64,000 nucleotides of DNA from Pseudomonas sp. GV085 (GTDB taxonomy: Bacteria > Pseudomonadota > Gammaproteobacteria > Pseudomonadales > Pseudomonadaceae), in the NCBI RefSeq assembly GCF_003050925.1, contig NZ_QAOV01000002.1, forward strand, positions 496,001 to 560,000, written 5' to 3'. Under the pieces are notes generated by a model. It did no database searches. It saw nothing but the letters and a program-made list of their open reading frames with translations, and had not been told where the DNA came from. Shown piece by piece: positions 53,674 to 62,540 of this stretch (position 1 is the first letter of the stretch; each line of letters starts with the position of its first letter). The translations under genes and the position numbers were made by a program.

Positions 53674-54291
53674 ATGGCCGACGGCTATCAGGCGGCCAGT
53701 GCGTTCCTGGCGGCCATCGATGACGACTGGCGCCGCCACATCGACGCCATCGGTCCGTGCCTGCACCAGCCGCATGCGGCGCGTGATCCGTATGAGTCGC
53801 TGGTGCGGGCGATTGCCTATCAGCAACTGCATGCCAAGGCCGGCGATGCGATTGTCGGCCGCTTGCTGGCGTTGTTCGGTTCGGATTCGTTTCCCAGGCC
53901 TGAACAGATCGTCGCGACAGATTTCGACCAACTGCGCAGTTGCGGCTTTTCCGCGAGCAAGATCGCGACCATTCAGGGCATCGCCCAGGCGTCGCTGGAC
54001 GGCGTGGTACCGGATTACGCCACGGCGCTGGCCATGGACGATGAAGCGCTGATCGAACGCCTGATCACTCTGCGCGGTGTGGGCCGCTGGACCGTGGAGA
54101 TGCTGCTGATCTACAGCCTGGAGCGACCGGATATCCTGCCGGCCGATGACTTTGGCGTGCGTGAGGGTTATCGCCGGCTCAAGGGCCTGGAGGTGCAGCC
54201 GACGCGCAAGCAAATGATCGAGATCGGCTCGGCGTGGAGCCCTTATCGGACGGTGGCGTCGTGGTATTTGTGGCGGGTGCCCGGGCGGTAG
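53674..54291 (+). CDS. DNA-3-methyladenine glycosylase II (AlkA family, HhH-GPD)
   Basis: This 205-aa glycosylase removes alkylated bases. The helix-hairpin-helix is LITLRGVGRWTVEMLLIYSL near residue 130-150, and the catalytic Asp is in DILPADDFGVREGYRRL near 155. It lacks the N-terminal beta domain of E. coli AlkA, so it is the short form. It starts four bases after the PEP-mutase-family stop and is the last gene of the ada operon. Ada-controlled expression is expected. Confidence 0.92.
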   Translation: MADGYQAASAFLAAIDDDWRRHIDAIGPCLHQPHAARDPYESLVRAIAYQQLHAKAGDAIVGRLLALFGSDSFPRPEQIVATDFDQLRSCGFSASKIATIQGIAQASLDGVVPDYATALAMDDEALIERLITLRGVGRWTVEMLLIYSLERPDILPADDFGVREGYRRLKGLEVQPTRKQMIEIGSAWSPYRTVASWYLWRVPGR

Positions 54292-54300
54292 ACCGCGTTA

Positions 54301-54371
54301 TCGTTCTTCGCTGGCAAGCCAGCTCAGGTCTTATGTCGAACACAAAAACTGTGGGAGCCTGCTCGCGAAGG
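54301..54371. repeat. degenerate REPIN
   Basis: TTCTTCGCTGGCAAGCCAGC on the left is a variant arm. CTGTGGGAGCCTGCTCGCGA on the right is a REP that has lost CGAG. A further half-REP, CTCTTCGCGAGCA, occurs at 54944-54956. Confidence 0.65.
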
Positions 54372-54435
54372 CGTCGGCACTGTTGGCACAAATATTCCAG
54401 GCTGCACGAGATCACTTCAGCCCAAGGAGAACAGC

Positions 54436-54924
54436 ATGCAACTCGAAGGTTCCTGCCATTGCGGCGCGGTGTCGTTCAGTCTGACCAGCGCCCACCCCTA
54501 CCCTTACCAGCGCTGCTACTGCTCGATCTGCCGCAAGACCCAGGGCGGTGGCGGTTATGCAATCAACCTCGGGGGCGATGCCGCCAGCCTCAAGGTTCGT
54601 GGGCGCAAGCACATCGCGATCTACCATGCACGGCTCAAGGAAGAAGGCGACAAACGCACCCACAGCAGCACCGCCGAGCGGCACTTCTGCTCAGTCTGCG
54701 GCTCGGGTCTGTGGTTGTTCAGCCCGGAGTGGCCGGAGTTGATTCACCCGTTCGCTTCGGCCATCGATACACCGCTGCCGGTGCCGCCGGAGCACACGCA
54801 CCTGATGCTCGGCTCAAAAGCGCCGTGGGTGGAGGTTCAAGCGCAGCCAAGGGATAAACAGTTCGATGTGTACCCCGAAGAGTCCATCGCTCAATGGCAT
54901 GAACGGCTGGGTTTGAGCCGTTAG
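54436..54924 (+). CDS. GFA (glutathione-dependent formaldehyde-activating) family protein
   Basis: This 162-aa zinc protein has the GFA pattern GSCHCGAVSF (near residue 5), QRCYCSICRKTQGGG (near 27-33) and ERHFCSVCGSGLW (near 83-86), which supply two zinc sites. Family members may capture formaldehyde-glutathione adducts, though many have other roles. AAGGAG lies seven bases before the ATG. It is 144 bases past the ada operon behind a degenerate REPIN, so co-transcription is doubtful. The substrate is unknown. Confidence 0.88.
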   Translation: MQLEGSCHCGAVSFSLTSAHPYPYQRCYCSICRKTQGGGGYAINLGGDAASLKVRGRKHIAIYHARLKEEGDKRTHSSTAERHFCSVCGSGLWLFSPEWPELIHPFASAIDTPLPVPPEHTHLMLGSKAPWVEVQAQPRDKQFDVYPEESIAQWHERLGLSR

Positions 54925-54973
54925 CTTTTGTGTTGCTGATGGCCTCTTCGCGAGCAAAAACAACACCGAATAA

Positions 54974-55582
54974 TCAGGCCGCTGCCGGTACGCCGCTATG
55001 AAAACGGAACTCCACGTCCGGCGATTCGATCAGTTCCTGCTCGGCGGCGCGGACCTTGTCGATCACCTGGGCGATGTCCTTGGCGTCCCCATATTGATAA
55101 GCCAGTTTCAGGTAACCCTGGAAATGCCGGGCCTCGCTCTTGAGCAGGCCGAAATAGAACTTGCCCAGTTCTTCGTCCAGATGCGGCACCAGCGCTTCGA
55201 AACGTTCGCAACTGCGGGCCTCGATGAACGCCCCCACCACCAATGTGTCCACCAGCTTCACCGGCTCGTGACTGCGTACCACCTTGCGCAGCCCCGACGC
55301 ATAGCGCCCGGCGGACAGCTGGCGCAGTTCGATCTTGCGGCGTTTCATCAGGCGCATGACCTGTTCGTGGTGCACCAGCTCTTCCCGGGCCAGACGCGAC
55401 ATCATGTTGATCAGATCGACGTGGGAGTGATACTTGGCGATCAGGCTCAACGCGGTGCTGGCGGCCTTGAATTCGCAGTTCTTGTGGTCGATCAGCAGGG
55501 TTTCCTGATCGGCCAGCGCGGCCTGGATCCAGCCGTCGGGGGTGCGGCAGCCAAGGAACTCGTGAATTTCGGGAAGGATCAT
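54974..55582 (-). CDS. miaE: tRNA-(2-methylthio-N6-(cis)-hydroxy)adenosine hydroxylase MiaE
   Basis: This 202-aa non-haem diiron monooxygenase hydroxylates the isopentenyl side chain of ms2i6A37 in tRNA and needs oxygen. Diiron ligands are visible in IDHKNCEFKAASTALSLIAKY (Glu near 38), REELVHHEQVMRLM (ExxH near 68-72), AFIEARSCERFEAL (Glu near 120) and LKSEARHFQGYLKL (ExxxxH near 150). The ATG at 55582 is chosen; a TTG at 55597 would add five residues. It is divergent from the universal stress gene. Confidence 0.92.
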   Translation of the reverse strand: MILPEIHEFLGCRTPDGWIQAALADQETLLIDHKNCEFKAASTALSLIAKYHSHVDLINMMSRLAREELVHHEQVMRLMKRRKIELRQLSAGRYASGLRKVVRSHEPVKLVDTLVVGAFIEARSCERFEALVPHLDEELGKFYFGLLKSEARHFQGYLKLAYQYGDAKDIAQVIDKVRAAEQELIESPDVEFRFHSGVPAAA

Positions 55583-55660
55583 GGGGCTCACGGACAAATA
55601 GGTTCAAACGAAGGGCGCCGATTATACCGGCCTGCCCGCAGACCACCAGTCTGCCAACCG

Positions 55661-55674
55661 TTGATATGCATCAA
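55661..55674 (+). promoter_or_regulatory. ANR/FNR box
   Basis: TTGATATGCATCAA is a perfect match to TTGAT-N4-ATCAA. A TATAGT -10 lies at 55698-55703, so the box centre falls at about -41.5 from the expected start near 55710. This is the class II activation position for the usp gene. Confidence 0.85.
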
Positions 55675-55744
55675 GTCCCCGAATTGCAGACAGCAACTAT
55701 AGTTGTGCAACGCCGTGCTTTTTTATTTTCAGGAGATCGCGCTC

Positions 55745-56608
55745 ATGCAAGCCGTACGCAGCATTCTGGTGGTCATCGACCCCGAACACTCCGAAAGCCT
55801 GGCGCTCAAACGGGCGAAGTTGATCGCCGGTGTCACCCAGGCGCAGTTGCATCTGCTGGTGTGCGACCCCAAGCATGATCACAGCGGCATGCTTGGCGTG
55901 CTCAAGGCCGCTTTAGTGGAGGACGGTTACAACGTCACCACCGAACAGGCCTGGAACAAGAGCCTGCACGAAACCATCATCGATGTGCAGCAGGCGGAAG
56001 GTTGCGGCCTGGTGATCAAGCAACACTTTCCCGACAGCGCACTGAAAAAAGCCCTGCTGACACCCGAGGACTGGAAACTGCTGCGCCAATGCCCTTCCCC
56101 GGTACTGCTGGTAAAAACCGCTGGCTCATGGAAAGACAAAGTGATCCTGGCAGCCGTCGACGTCGGCAACACCGACCTCGAACACCGCCACCTGCACGAC
56201 ACCATCATCGATCATGGCTATGACATCGCCACCCTGGCCAAGGCCCACTTGCACGTAATCAGCGCCCACCCGTCGCCGATGCTGTCGTCGGCCGACCCGA
56301 CGTTTCAACTCAGCGAAACCATCCAGGCGCGCTACCGCGAGCAATGCAAGTCGTTCCAGGCTGAATTCGACATTGACGATGATCACCTGCACATCGAGGA
56401 AGGCCCGGCGGACGTGCTGATTCCGTTCATGGCGCACAAGCTGCAGGCGGCAGTGACGGTGATCGGTACCGTGGCGCGTAGCGGGTTGTCAGGGGTGTTG
56501 ATCGGTAATACGGCGGAAGTGGTGCTCGATTCGGTCGAGAGCGATGTGCTGGTGCTCAAGCCGATCGAAGTGGCGGATCACCTTGAGGAAATTGCCGGCA
56601 AGCATTGA
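55745..56608 (+). CDS. tandem universal stress protein (UspE/UspL type)
   Basis: This 287-aa cytosolic protein has two Usp domains (about residues 1-145 and 150-285). The second has IGTVARSGLSGVLIGNTAEVVLDSV near 245, close to the G-x2-G-x9-G(S/T) ATP loop of nucleotide-binding Usp proteins. AGGAG lies 11 bases before the ATG. A perfect ANR box upstream predicts induction under low oxygen. In P. aeruginosa the gene in this place (next to DUF1289 and acnB) is an Anr-controlled usp. It is divergent from miaE. Confidence 0.92.
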   Translation: MQAVRSILVVIDPEHSESLALKRAKLIAGVTQAQLHLLVCDPKHDHSGMLGVLKAALVEDGYNVTTEQAWNKSLHETIIDVQQAEGCGLVIKQHFPDSALKKALLTPEDWKLLRQCPSPVLLVKTAGSWKDKVILAAVDVGNTDLEHRHLHDTIIDHGYDIATLAKAHLHVISAHPSPMLSSADPTFQLSETIQARYREQCKSFQAEFDIDDDHLHIEEGPADVLIPFMAHKLQAAVTVIGTVARSGLSGVLIGNTAEVVLDSVESDVLVLKPIEVADHLEEIAGKH

Positions 56609-56620
56609 GGACAGATCTTT

Positions 56621-57091
56621 TCAACCACCAAAGGCGTCTTTCAGGAACCCCGGCGCAATGTAGCGCTGGTAATGGGCCTCGGAGAGCAGGAAAAATTCCC
56701 GATCGATGGCATCGCGCAATTCCGGCAGGTTCCAGCCGCGAAACTCCGGCAGCAACACCATCCCGTAGGCTTCCAGGTTGTTGATCACCCGTGCGCCCCG
56801 GGCGATCAACTGGTAGGCCCAGCAATATTCCGACTGATGGGGCACGAAGCGGATCTTGCGTTGCTCCAGCTGCATTCGGAGCAGTGCCGGGTCGAAAATT
56901 TCCACCTTGGCGGCCATCACCTGGGACAGCAACTGCTCAAGGCGCAGCCATACCGCGCGCTTTTCCTCCTCGTTGTAACCGTTCCAGTGGATCACTTCGT
57001 GGTGGAAACGCTTGCAGCCACGGCACACCAGGTCACCGTAAACAGTGGAGCAGAGGCCGACGCAGGGTGTCTTGATGGTCTGATTGGGCAT
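56621..57091 (-). CDS. DUF1289 domain protein
   Basis: This 156-aa protein begins with a DUF1289 cysteine cluster, TPCVGLCSTVYGDLVCRGCK, at residues 8-27, followed by HWNGYNEEEKRAVWLRLEQL. The C-terminal 90 residues are Pseudomonas-specific and rich in aromatic and basic residues. The four cysteines could bind iron or zinc. It is convergent with the usp gene (12 bases apart) and divergent from acnB, as in P. aeruginosa. The function is unknown. Confidence 0.88.
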   Translation of the reverse strand: MPNQTIKTPCVGLCSTVYGDLVCRGCKRFHHEVIHWNGYNEEEKRAVWLRLEQLLSQVMAAKVEIFDPALLRMQLEQRKIRFVPHQSEYCWAYQLIARGARVINNLEAYGMVLLPEFRGWNLPELRDAIDREFFLLSEAHYQRYIAPGFLKDAFGG

Positions 57092-57251
57092 AGATACGCA
57101 AAACGCGAAAAAGCAGAACAGGCCGGCATGTTAGCCCTTTGTCGGCCATTGATCACCCCTCAACGTTCAGGGCCTTGGGTGAATAGGGGTTTGCCGGCTG
57201 CCTCCACCAAAGTCCAATAAAACCTGACTTACCTTTAATTTTTTTTTGCCG

Positions 57252-57548
57252 TAGAATCAGCCTGCCTTTTTAGGCGCCAATGTCCGTTAGAAGCTGTTTT
57301 CAAAGCGTCACGAGCACAGTCGTTCCTTCAGAGCGGTGTTGGCGAGGGGTTTTTCCAGCGGGGAAAAGCCCAACGCCAACCCTCATCAGCTCCCGTTCTG
57401 CAGGCGTAAAACTTTGAAAGCAGCTTCTGTAAGGAATTGTCGGTAATTCTGGCTAAGTGGCTCACAACGCCATGCAGCGCATGAGTGCGGCAATTTCGGG
57501 ATGAGCGTCCCGGACACCCATTTGGGACCACTGATGAGGGTAATAACT
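57252..57548 (+). ncRNA. long structured 5-prime leader of acnB
   Basis: A TAGAAT -10-like hexamer at 57252 would start transcription near 57264, leaving about 285 untranslated bases. AGAAGCTGTTTTCAAAG (57289-57305) can pair with CTTTGAAAGCAGCTTCT (57412-57428) along 17 bp with one G-U. Inside, GTTGGCG and CGCCAAC (57338-57380) close a second hairpin with a GGGTTTTTCC / GGGGAAAAGCCC inner stem. The -35 is weak. The remaining 57092-57251 holds only the DUF1289 promoter side. Confidence 0.5.
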
Positions 57549-60149
57549 GTGCTTGAAGCCTACCGCAAACATATCGAAGAGCGCGCAGCACTGGGTATCG
57601 TTCCCCAGCCGCTAAACGCCGAACAAACTGCAGGCCTGGTCGAGCTGCTGAAAAATCCCCCGGCTGGCGAAGAAGCATTCCTCGTTGACCTGATCACCAA
57701 TCGCGTTCCACCAGGCGTGGACGAAGCTGCCTATGTCAAGGCCGGCTTCCTGTCTGCCATCGCCAAAGGCGAAGCCAAATCCCCCCTGATCGACAAGAAG
57801 CGCGCTGTTGAACTGCTCGGCACCATGCAGGGTGGCTACAACATTGTGACCCTGGTAAACCTGCTGGACGACGCCGAACTGGCGCCAGTGGCTGCCAAAG
57901 AACTCAAGCACACCCTGCTGATGTTCGACGCCTTCCACGACGTCGCTGAAAAAGCCAAGAACGGTAACGTTCACGCCCAAGGCGTGCTGCAATCCTGGGC
58001 TGACGGCGAGTGGTTCGTGAAGCGCCCGACCCTGGCCGACAAGATCAGCCTGCGCGTGTTCAAGGTGACTGGCGAGACCAACACCGACGACCTGTCCCCT
58101 GCCCCTGATGCCTGGTCCCGTCCAGACATCCCGCTGCACGCCCTGGCCATGCTGAAAATGGCTCGCGACGGCATCGTGCCTGACGCACAAGGCGTCACCG
58201 GTCCGATGAAGCAGATCGAAGAAATGCGCGGTCAAGGCTTCCCTATCGCCTACGTCGGCGACGTGGTCGGTACCGGTTCGTCGCGTAAATCGGCGACCAA
58301 CTCCGTGCTGTGGTTCTTCGGCGACGACGTTCCTTACGTGCCGAACAAGCGTGCCGGCGGTTTCTGCTTCGGCAGCAAGATCGCTCCGATCTTCTACAAC
58401 ACCATGGAAGATGCCGGCGCACTGCCAATCGAATTCGACGTATCCAACATGCACATGGGCGACGTGATCGACCTGTACCCGCATGCTGGCAAAGTCTGCA
58501 AGCACGGCACCGACGAAGTCCTGACCACCTTCGAAATGAAGACCCCGGTCCTGTTGGACGAAGTGCGTGCCGGCGGCCGTATTCCGCTGATCATCGGCCG
58601 CGGCCTGACCGAGAAGGCTCGCACCGAGCTGGGTCTGCCACCTTCGACCCTGTTCAAGAAGCCTGAAGCACCGGCTGAAAGCACCAAGGGTTTCACCCTG
58701 GCGCAGAAAATGGTCGGCAAGGCTTGCGGCGTGACCGGCGTTCGTCCGGGCACCTACTGCGAACCGAAGATGACCACCGTGGGTTCCCAGGACACCACCG
58801 GTCCAATGACCCGCGACGAACTGAAAGACCTGGCGTGCCTGGGCTTCTCGACCGACCTGGTGATGCAGTCCTTCTGCCACACCGCGGCCTATCCAAAGCC
58901 GATCGACGTGACCACCCACCACACCCTGCCTGACTTCATCATGACCCGCGGCGGCGTTTCCCTGCGTCCGGGCGACGGCATCATCCACTCGTGGCTGAAC
59001 CGCATGCTGCTGCCAGACACCGTCGGTACCGGTGGTGACTCCCACACCCGTTTCCCGATCGGCATCTCGTTCCCGGCCGGTTCCGGTCTGGTTGCGTTCG
59101 CCGCAGCCACTGGCGTCATGCCGCTGGACATGCCTGAGTCGATCCTGGTTCGCTTCAAAGGCGAACTGCAGCCAGGCGTCACCCTGCGAGACCTGGTTCA
59201 CGCCATTCCTTACTACGCGATCCAGGCTGGCCTGCTGACCGTAGAGAAGAAAGGCAAGAAGAACGCCTTCTCCGGTCGCATCCTGGAGATCGAAGGTCTG
59301 CCTAAACTGACCGTCGAGCAAGCGTTCGAACTGTCTGACGCCTCGGCTGAACGTTCGGCTGCCGGTTGCACCATCCAGCTGTCCAAAGAGTCGATTGCCG
59401 AATACCTGCAGTCCAACATCACCCTGCTGCGCTGGATGATCGGCGAAGGCTACGGCGATGCACGTACTCTGGAACGTCGCGCTCAAGCGATGGAAGCCTG
59501 GCTGGCCAACCCTGAGCTGCTGCAAGCGGACAAAGACGCCGAATACGCTGAAATCATCGAGATCGACCTGGCCGACATCAAGGAGCCTGTGCTCTGCGCG
59601 CCGAACGATCCGGACGACGCCCGCCTGCTCTCCAGCGTTGCTGGCGAGAAGATCGACGAAGTGTTCATCGGTTCGTGCATGACCAACATCGGTCACTTCC
59701 GCGCTGCCGGTAAACTGCTGGAACAGGTCAAGGGTCAGCTGCCAACCCGTCTGTGGCTGTCGCCGCCGACCAAGATGGACGCTCACCAGCTGACCGAAGA
59801 AGGCTACTACGGCATCTACGGCAAGGCCGGCGCGCGCATGGAAATGCCGGGCTGCTCGCTGTGCATGGGTAACCAGGCACGTGTAGAGCCGAACTCGACT
59901 GTCGTGTCGACTTCGACCCGTAACTTCCCGAACCGTCTGGGTGACGGCGCGAACGTCTACCTGGCTTCGGCTGAGCTGGCGTCCGTGGCTTCCATCCTGG
60001 GTCGCCTGCCGACCGTCGAGGAGTACATGGAATACGCTGGCAAGATCGACAGCATGGCGGCCGATGTCTACCGCTACCTGTCCTTCGACCAGATCGCCGA
60101 GTTCCGTGAAGCTGCTGCGAACGCCAACATCCCGGTCGTTCAAGCCTAA
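57549..60149 (+). CDS. acnB: aconitate hydratase B
   Basis: This 866-aa 4Fe-4S enzyme interconverts citrate and isocitrate and may also act on 2-methyl-cis-aconitate. The N-terminal HEAT-like domain covers about residues 1-155 and the swivel domain 170-370. Cluster cysteines are in [17 protein letters not shown] near 702 and [16 protein letters not shown] near 765-768. The start is a GTG at 57549, because AGGG lies eight bases upstream and the protein then begins [15 protein letters not shown], as in other AcnB proteins. A strong terminator follows the stop. Confidence 0.96.
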   Translation: MLEAYRKHIEERAALGIVPQPLNAEQTAGLVELLKNPPAGEEAFLVDLITNRVPPGVDEAAYVKAGFLSAIAKGEAKSPLIDKKRAVELLGTMQGGYNIVTLVNLLDDAELAPVAAKELKHTLLMFDAFHDVAEKAKNGNVHAQGVLQSWADGEWFVKRPTLADKISLRVFKVTGETNTDDLSPAPDAWSRPDIPLHALAMLKMARDGIVPDAQGVTGPMKQIEEMRGQGFPIAYVGDVVGTGSSRKSATNSVLWFFGDDVPYVPNKRAGGFCFGSKIAPIFYNTMEDAGALPIEFDVSNMHMGDVIDLYPHAGKVCKHGTDEVLTTFEMKTPVLLDEVRAGGRIPLIIGRGLTEKARTELGLPPSTLFKKPEAPAESTKGFTLAQKMVGKACGVTGVRPGTYCEPKMTTVGSQDTTGPMTRDELKDLACLGFSTDLVMQSFCHTAAYPKPIDVTTHHTLPDFIMTRGGVSLRPGDGIIHSWLNRMLLPDTVGTGGDSHTRFPIGISFPAGSGLVAFAAATGVMPLDMPESILVRFKGELQPGVTLRDLVHAIPYYAIQAGLLTVEKKGKKNAFSGRILEIEGLPKLTVEQAFELSDASAERSAAGCTIQLSKESIAEYLQSNITLLRWMIGEGYGDARTLERRAQAMEAWLANPELLQADKDAEYAEIIEIDLADIKEPVLCAPNDPDDARLLSSVAGEKIDEVFIGSCMTNIGHFRAAGKLLEQVKGQLPTRLWLSPPTKMDAHQLTEEGYYGIYGKAGARMEMPGCSLCMGNQARVEPNSTVVSTSTRNFPNRLGDGANVYLASAELASVASILGRLPTVEEYMEYAGKIDSMAADVYRYLSFDQIAEFREAAANANIPVVQA

Positions 60150-60164
60150 CGTTGCAACGCAATG

Positions 60165-60202
60165 AAAAACGCCGCCCATCGTGAGATGGGCGGCGTTTTT
60201 TT
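60165..60202 (+). terminator. rho-independent terminator after acnB
   Basis: The perfect stem AACGCCGCCCATC / GATGGGCGGCGTT with loop GTGA is preceded by AAAA and followed by TTTTT. It lies 15 bases after the acnB stop. Confidence 0.95.
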
Positions 60203-60228
60203 ATGCCTTGATTCCACACAAAACAAAT

Positions 60229-60320
60229 GTGGGAGCGAGCCTGCTCGCGAAAGCGGAGTGTCATTCAACATCGATGTCGACTGACATGACCTCTTCGCGA
60301 GCAGGCTCGCTCCCACAGGG
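60229..60320. repeat. REPIN, GTGGGAGCGAGC type
   Basis: TGTGGGAGCGAGCCTGCTCG on the left faces CGCGAGCAGGCTCGCTCCCA on the right, with a spacer of about 48 bases. It lies between the convergent acnB and permease genes. Confidence 0.9.
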
Positions 60321-60331
60321 TTTACCGCGGA

Positions 60332-61612
60332 TCAGGCCGTCAACGAATAGATCAACGCCGTAATCGCCACCAGGCCCACCGCCGTCACGAAGACGTTGGA
60401 TGCCTGACCGCGATAGCGCGCCATGGCCGGCACCTTGCGGATGGCGTACATCGGCATCAGGAACAGGATCGCCGCAATCACCGGGCCACCCAGGGTTTCA
60501 ATCATGCCGAGAATGCTCGGGTTGAGCGTGGCGACTATCCAGCACACCACCAGCATGAACGCGGCGGTCATGCGGTCCAGGGCCTTGGCGGATGGACGCT
60601 TGCCGCTCTTGACGATCAGGCCCTTGAGACCTTCGCTGGCGCCGATGTAGTGGCCCAGGAACGACTTGGAAATGGCCACGAAGGCAATCAACGGCGCCGC
60701 AAAGGCGATGGTCGGATTGCTGAAGTGGTTGGCCAGGTACGACAGGATCGACAGGTTCTGCGCCTTGGCTTCAGCCAGCTGCGCTGGCGACAGGGTCAGC
60801 ACGCAACTGAAGACGAAGAACAGCACCATCACCACCATCAGCAGGTGGGCGCGGGACAGGATCTGCGAGCTGCGCGCCTCGGCGTGCTCGCCATAGCGAC
60901 GCTTCTGGTCCACGGCGAACGCCGAGATGATCGGCGAGTGGTTGAACGAGAACACCATCACCGGAATCGCCAGCCACATCGTGTGCAGCAACGCCGAAGG
61001 CGCCGGTACGCTGCTGGCGGTGGCCAGGATCCCGCCGTTCCAGTGCGGAACCAGGTACACCGCCAGGAACAGCAGGGCGACGATGAACGGGTAGACCATC
61101 AGGCTCATGGCCTTGACGATCAATTGCTCACCGCAACGTACCACTGCCAGCAGGCCCAGGATCAGCACCAGCGACAGCACGGCGCGCGGTGGCGGCATGA
61201 TGTGCAGTTGATGCTCGAGGAAACTGCCCACAGTGTTGGTCAGGGCCACACTGTAGATCAGCAGGATCGGGAAAATCGCGAAGAAATAAAGCAAGGTGAT
61301 CAGCGCGCCGGCCTTGATGCCGAAATGCTCTTCCACCACTTCGGTGATGTCGGCGCCTTCGCGACCGGACAGCACGAAACGGGTCAGCCCGCGGTGTGCG
61401 TAGAACGTCATCGGGAACGCCAGCAACGCCAGGATCAGCAGCGGCCAGAAACCGCCCAGGCCTGCGTTGATCGGCAAAAACAGGGTTCCCGCACCAATTG
61501 CCGTGCCAAACAGGCCCAGCATCCAGGTGGTGTCTTGGCGATTCCAGCTCGACAGTGTTGCTGGTGTCGCGTCTACATAGCGTTCGTTAACGCTATTGGC
61601 CTGATCATTCAT
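60332..61612 (-). CDS. HAAAP-family serine/threonine permease
   Basis: This 426-aa inner-membrane permease has about eleven helices and starts the transport domain with MLGLFGTAIGAGTLFLPINAG near residue 31, the HAAAP signature shared with SdaC, TdcC and TyrP. VMVFSFNHSPIISAFAVDQKRRYG near 220 is typical of the SdaC/TdcC branch, pointing to L-serine or L-threonine uptake with a proton or sodium ion. The ATG at 61612 (MNDQANSVNERYV) is chosen; the open frame extends 122 codons upstream through a REPIN and has no homology. Confidence 0.9.
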   Translation of the reverse strand: MNDQANSVNERYVDATPATLSSWNRQDTTWMLGLFGTAIGAGTLFLPINAGLGGFWPLLILALLAFPMTFYAHRGLTRFVLSGREGADITEVVEEHFGIKAGALITLLYFFAIFPILLIYSVALTNTVGSFLEHQLHIMPPPRAVLSLVLILGLLAVVRCGEQLIVKAMSLMVYPFIVALLFLAVYLVPHWNGGILATASSVPAPSALLHTMWLAIPVMVFSFNHSPIISAFAVDQKRRYGEHAEARSSQILSRAHLLMVVMVLFFVFSCVLTLSPAQLAEAKAQNLSILSYLANHFSNPTIAFAAPLIAFVAISKSFLGHYIGASEGLKGLIVKSGKRPSAKALDRMTAAFMLVVCWIVATLNPSILGMIETLGGPVIAAILFLMPMYAIRKVPAMARYRGQASNVFVTAVGLVAITALIYSLTA

Positions 61613-61774
61613 CCGGTGGGATCTCCACATTCCGGTCACTTGCCACCCGGTCAGGACGCGTCGGAATACCCGACAGGCGGCGCCCTGGCCGGAACAGGGG
61701 CGCGATTCTGGAGGATTCGTGAGCAGAAGCAAAGACTTAGGTGAGGAACGGTGGTGCCAGATAGACGAAAATCC

Positions 61775-61866
61775 CCTGTGGGAGTGAGCCCGCTCGCGAT
61801 AGCGGTGTATCAGTCGGAGAATATGTTGGATGTGCCGCAGCCATCGCGAGCAGGCTCGCTCCCACA
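61775..61866. repeat. REPIN, GTGGGAGTGAGC type
   Basis: CTGTGGGAGTGAGCCCGCTC on the left faces TCGCGAGCAGGCTCGCTCCC on the right. The spacer shares GTGTATCAGTCGG-like and TTGGATGTGCCG blocks with the REPIN at 3101-3192. Confidence 0.9.
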
Positions 61867-61971
61867 AGAATCTGCAGTGCACCTGCGCGTCATCGCCAAA
61901 GCGAAGTCCGCACTTGATAAAGGTCCAACGCAATGTATTTTTAACTGACCTGTATCCTCCGGAGTCTTCCC

Positions 61972-62355
61972 ATGCCACTGGTTCGCGTCGACATCAAAAA
62001 ACATCAGGACCCTACCCACGCCAAGCGCATCGGCCAACTGATCTACGCGGCCATGCACAGCACCATTGGTGTGCCGGAGAACGATAATTTTCAGATTCTC
62101 GCCGAACACGATGCGCAGCATTTCATCTTCGATCCCGGTTATCTGGGTATCAACCGCACGGACCAGTTGGTGGTGATCCAGATCACCATGAGCGAAGGCC
62201 GGACCGTCGAGCAGAAAAAACTCCTCTACAAAACCATTGCCGAGAGCCTTCATGCAGAGCTGGCTGTGCGTCTGGAGGACGTTTTCATTAATCTGGTGGA
62301 AGTGAAAAAAGAGAACTGGTCGTTCGGCAACGGGATTGCCCAATACGCCCTCTGA
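61972..62355 (+). CDS. tautomerase family protein
   Basis: This 127-aa protein begins MPLVRVDIKKHQDPTHAKRI. After removal of Met it exposes the N-terminal Pro that acts as general base in 4-oxalocrotonate tautomerase relatives. The body (about 60-115; QLVVIQITMSEGRTVEQKKL and EDVFINLVEVKKENWSFGNG) fits the longer MSAD/Tautomerase_2 branch. GGAG precedes the ATG. The downstream dehydrogenase suggests keto-acid chemistry, but the substrate is unknown. Confidence 0.88.
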   Translation: MPLVRVDIKKHQDPTHAKRIGQLIYAAMHSTIGVPENDNFQILAEHDAQHFIFDPGYLGINRTDQLVVIQITMSEGRTVEQKKLLYKTIAESLHAELAVRLEDVFINLVEVKKENWSFGNGIAQYAL

Positions 62356-62384
62356 AGTTCAACCTGCAGACCCGAGAGTGACCT

Positions 62385-62540
62385 ATGCCCCGAGTTTCCC
62401 GCAAACAAGCCAGCGAAAGCCGGGGCCACCCGCTCTCGGACGAGATTCTCGAAGCCGCCCGCGCCACTCTCGTGCCGTCGAAACAAAGCGGCGCTCGATC
62501 TGACTTTACGATGCCCACAGGGAGCCAAGCATGCCCGTAA
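62385..62540 (+). pseudogene. truncated TetR-family regulator remnant (51 codons)
   Basis: This frame starts MPRVSRKQASESRGHPLSDE with GAGAG upstream. The opening residues resemble TetR regulators that begin with the pattern RVSRKQ, where a helix-turn-helix should follow. Here the homology ends after about 35 residues and the frame stops, overlapping the first codons of the dehydrogenase by ten bases. It is probably a deletion remnant. Confidence 0.5.

Noticed and set aside
57612..60179. 855-codon minus-strand open frame opposite acnB
   Set aside because: It is an antisense shadow. acnB on the plus strand is intact from start to terminator.
371..61866. CRISPR array among the repeated palindromes
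   Set aside because: Copies are scattered singly between genes, with no regular spacer series and no cas genes.
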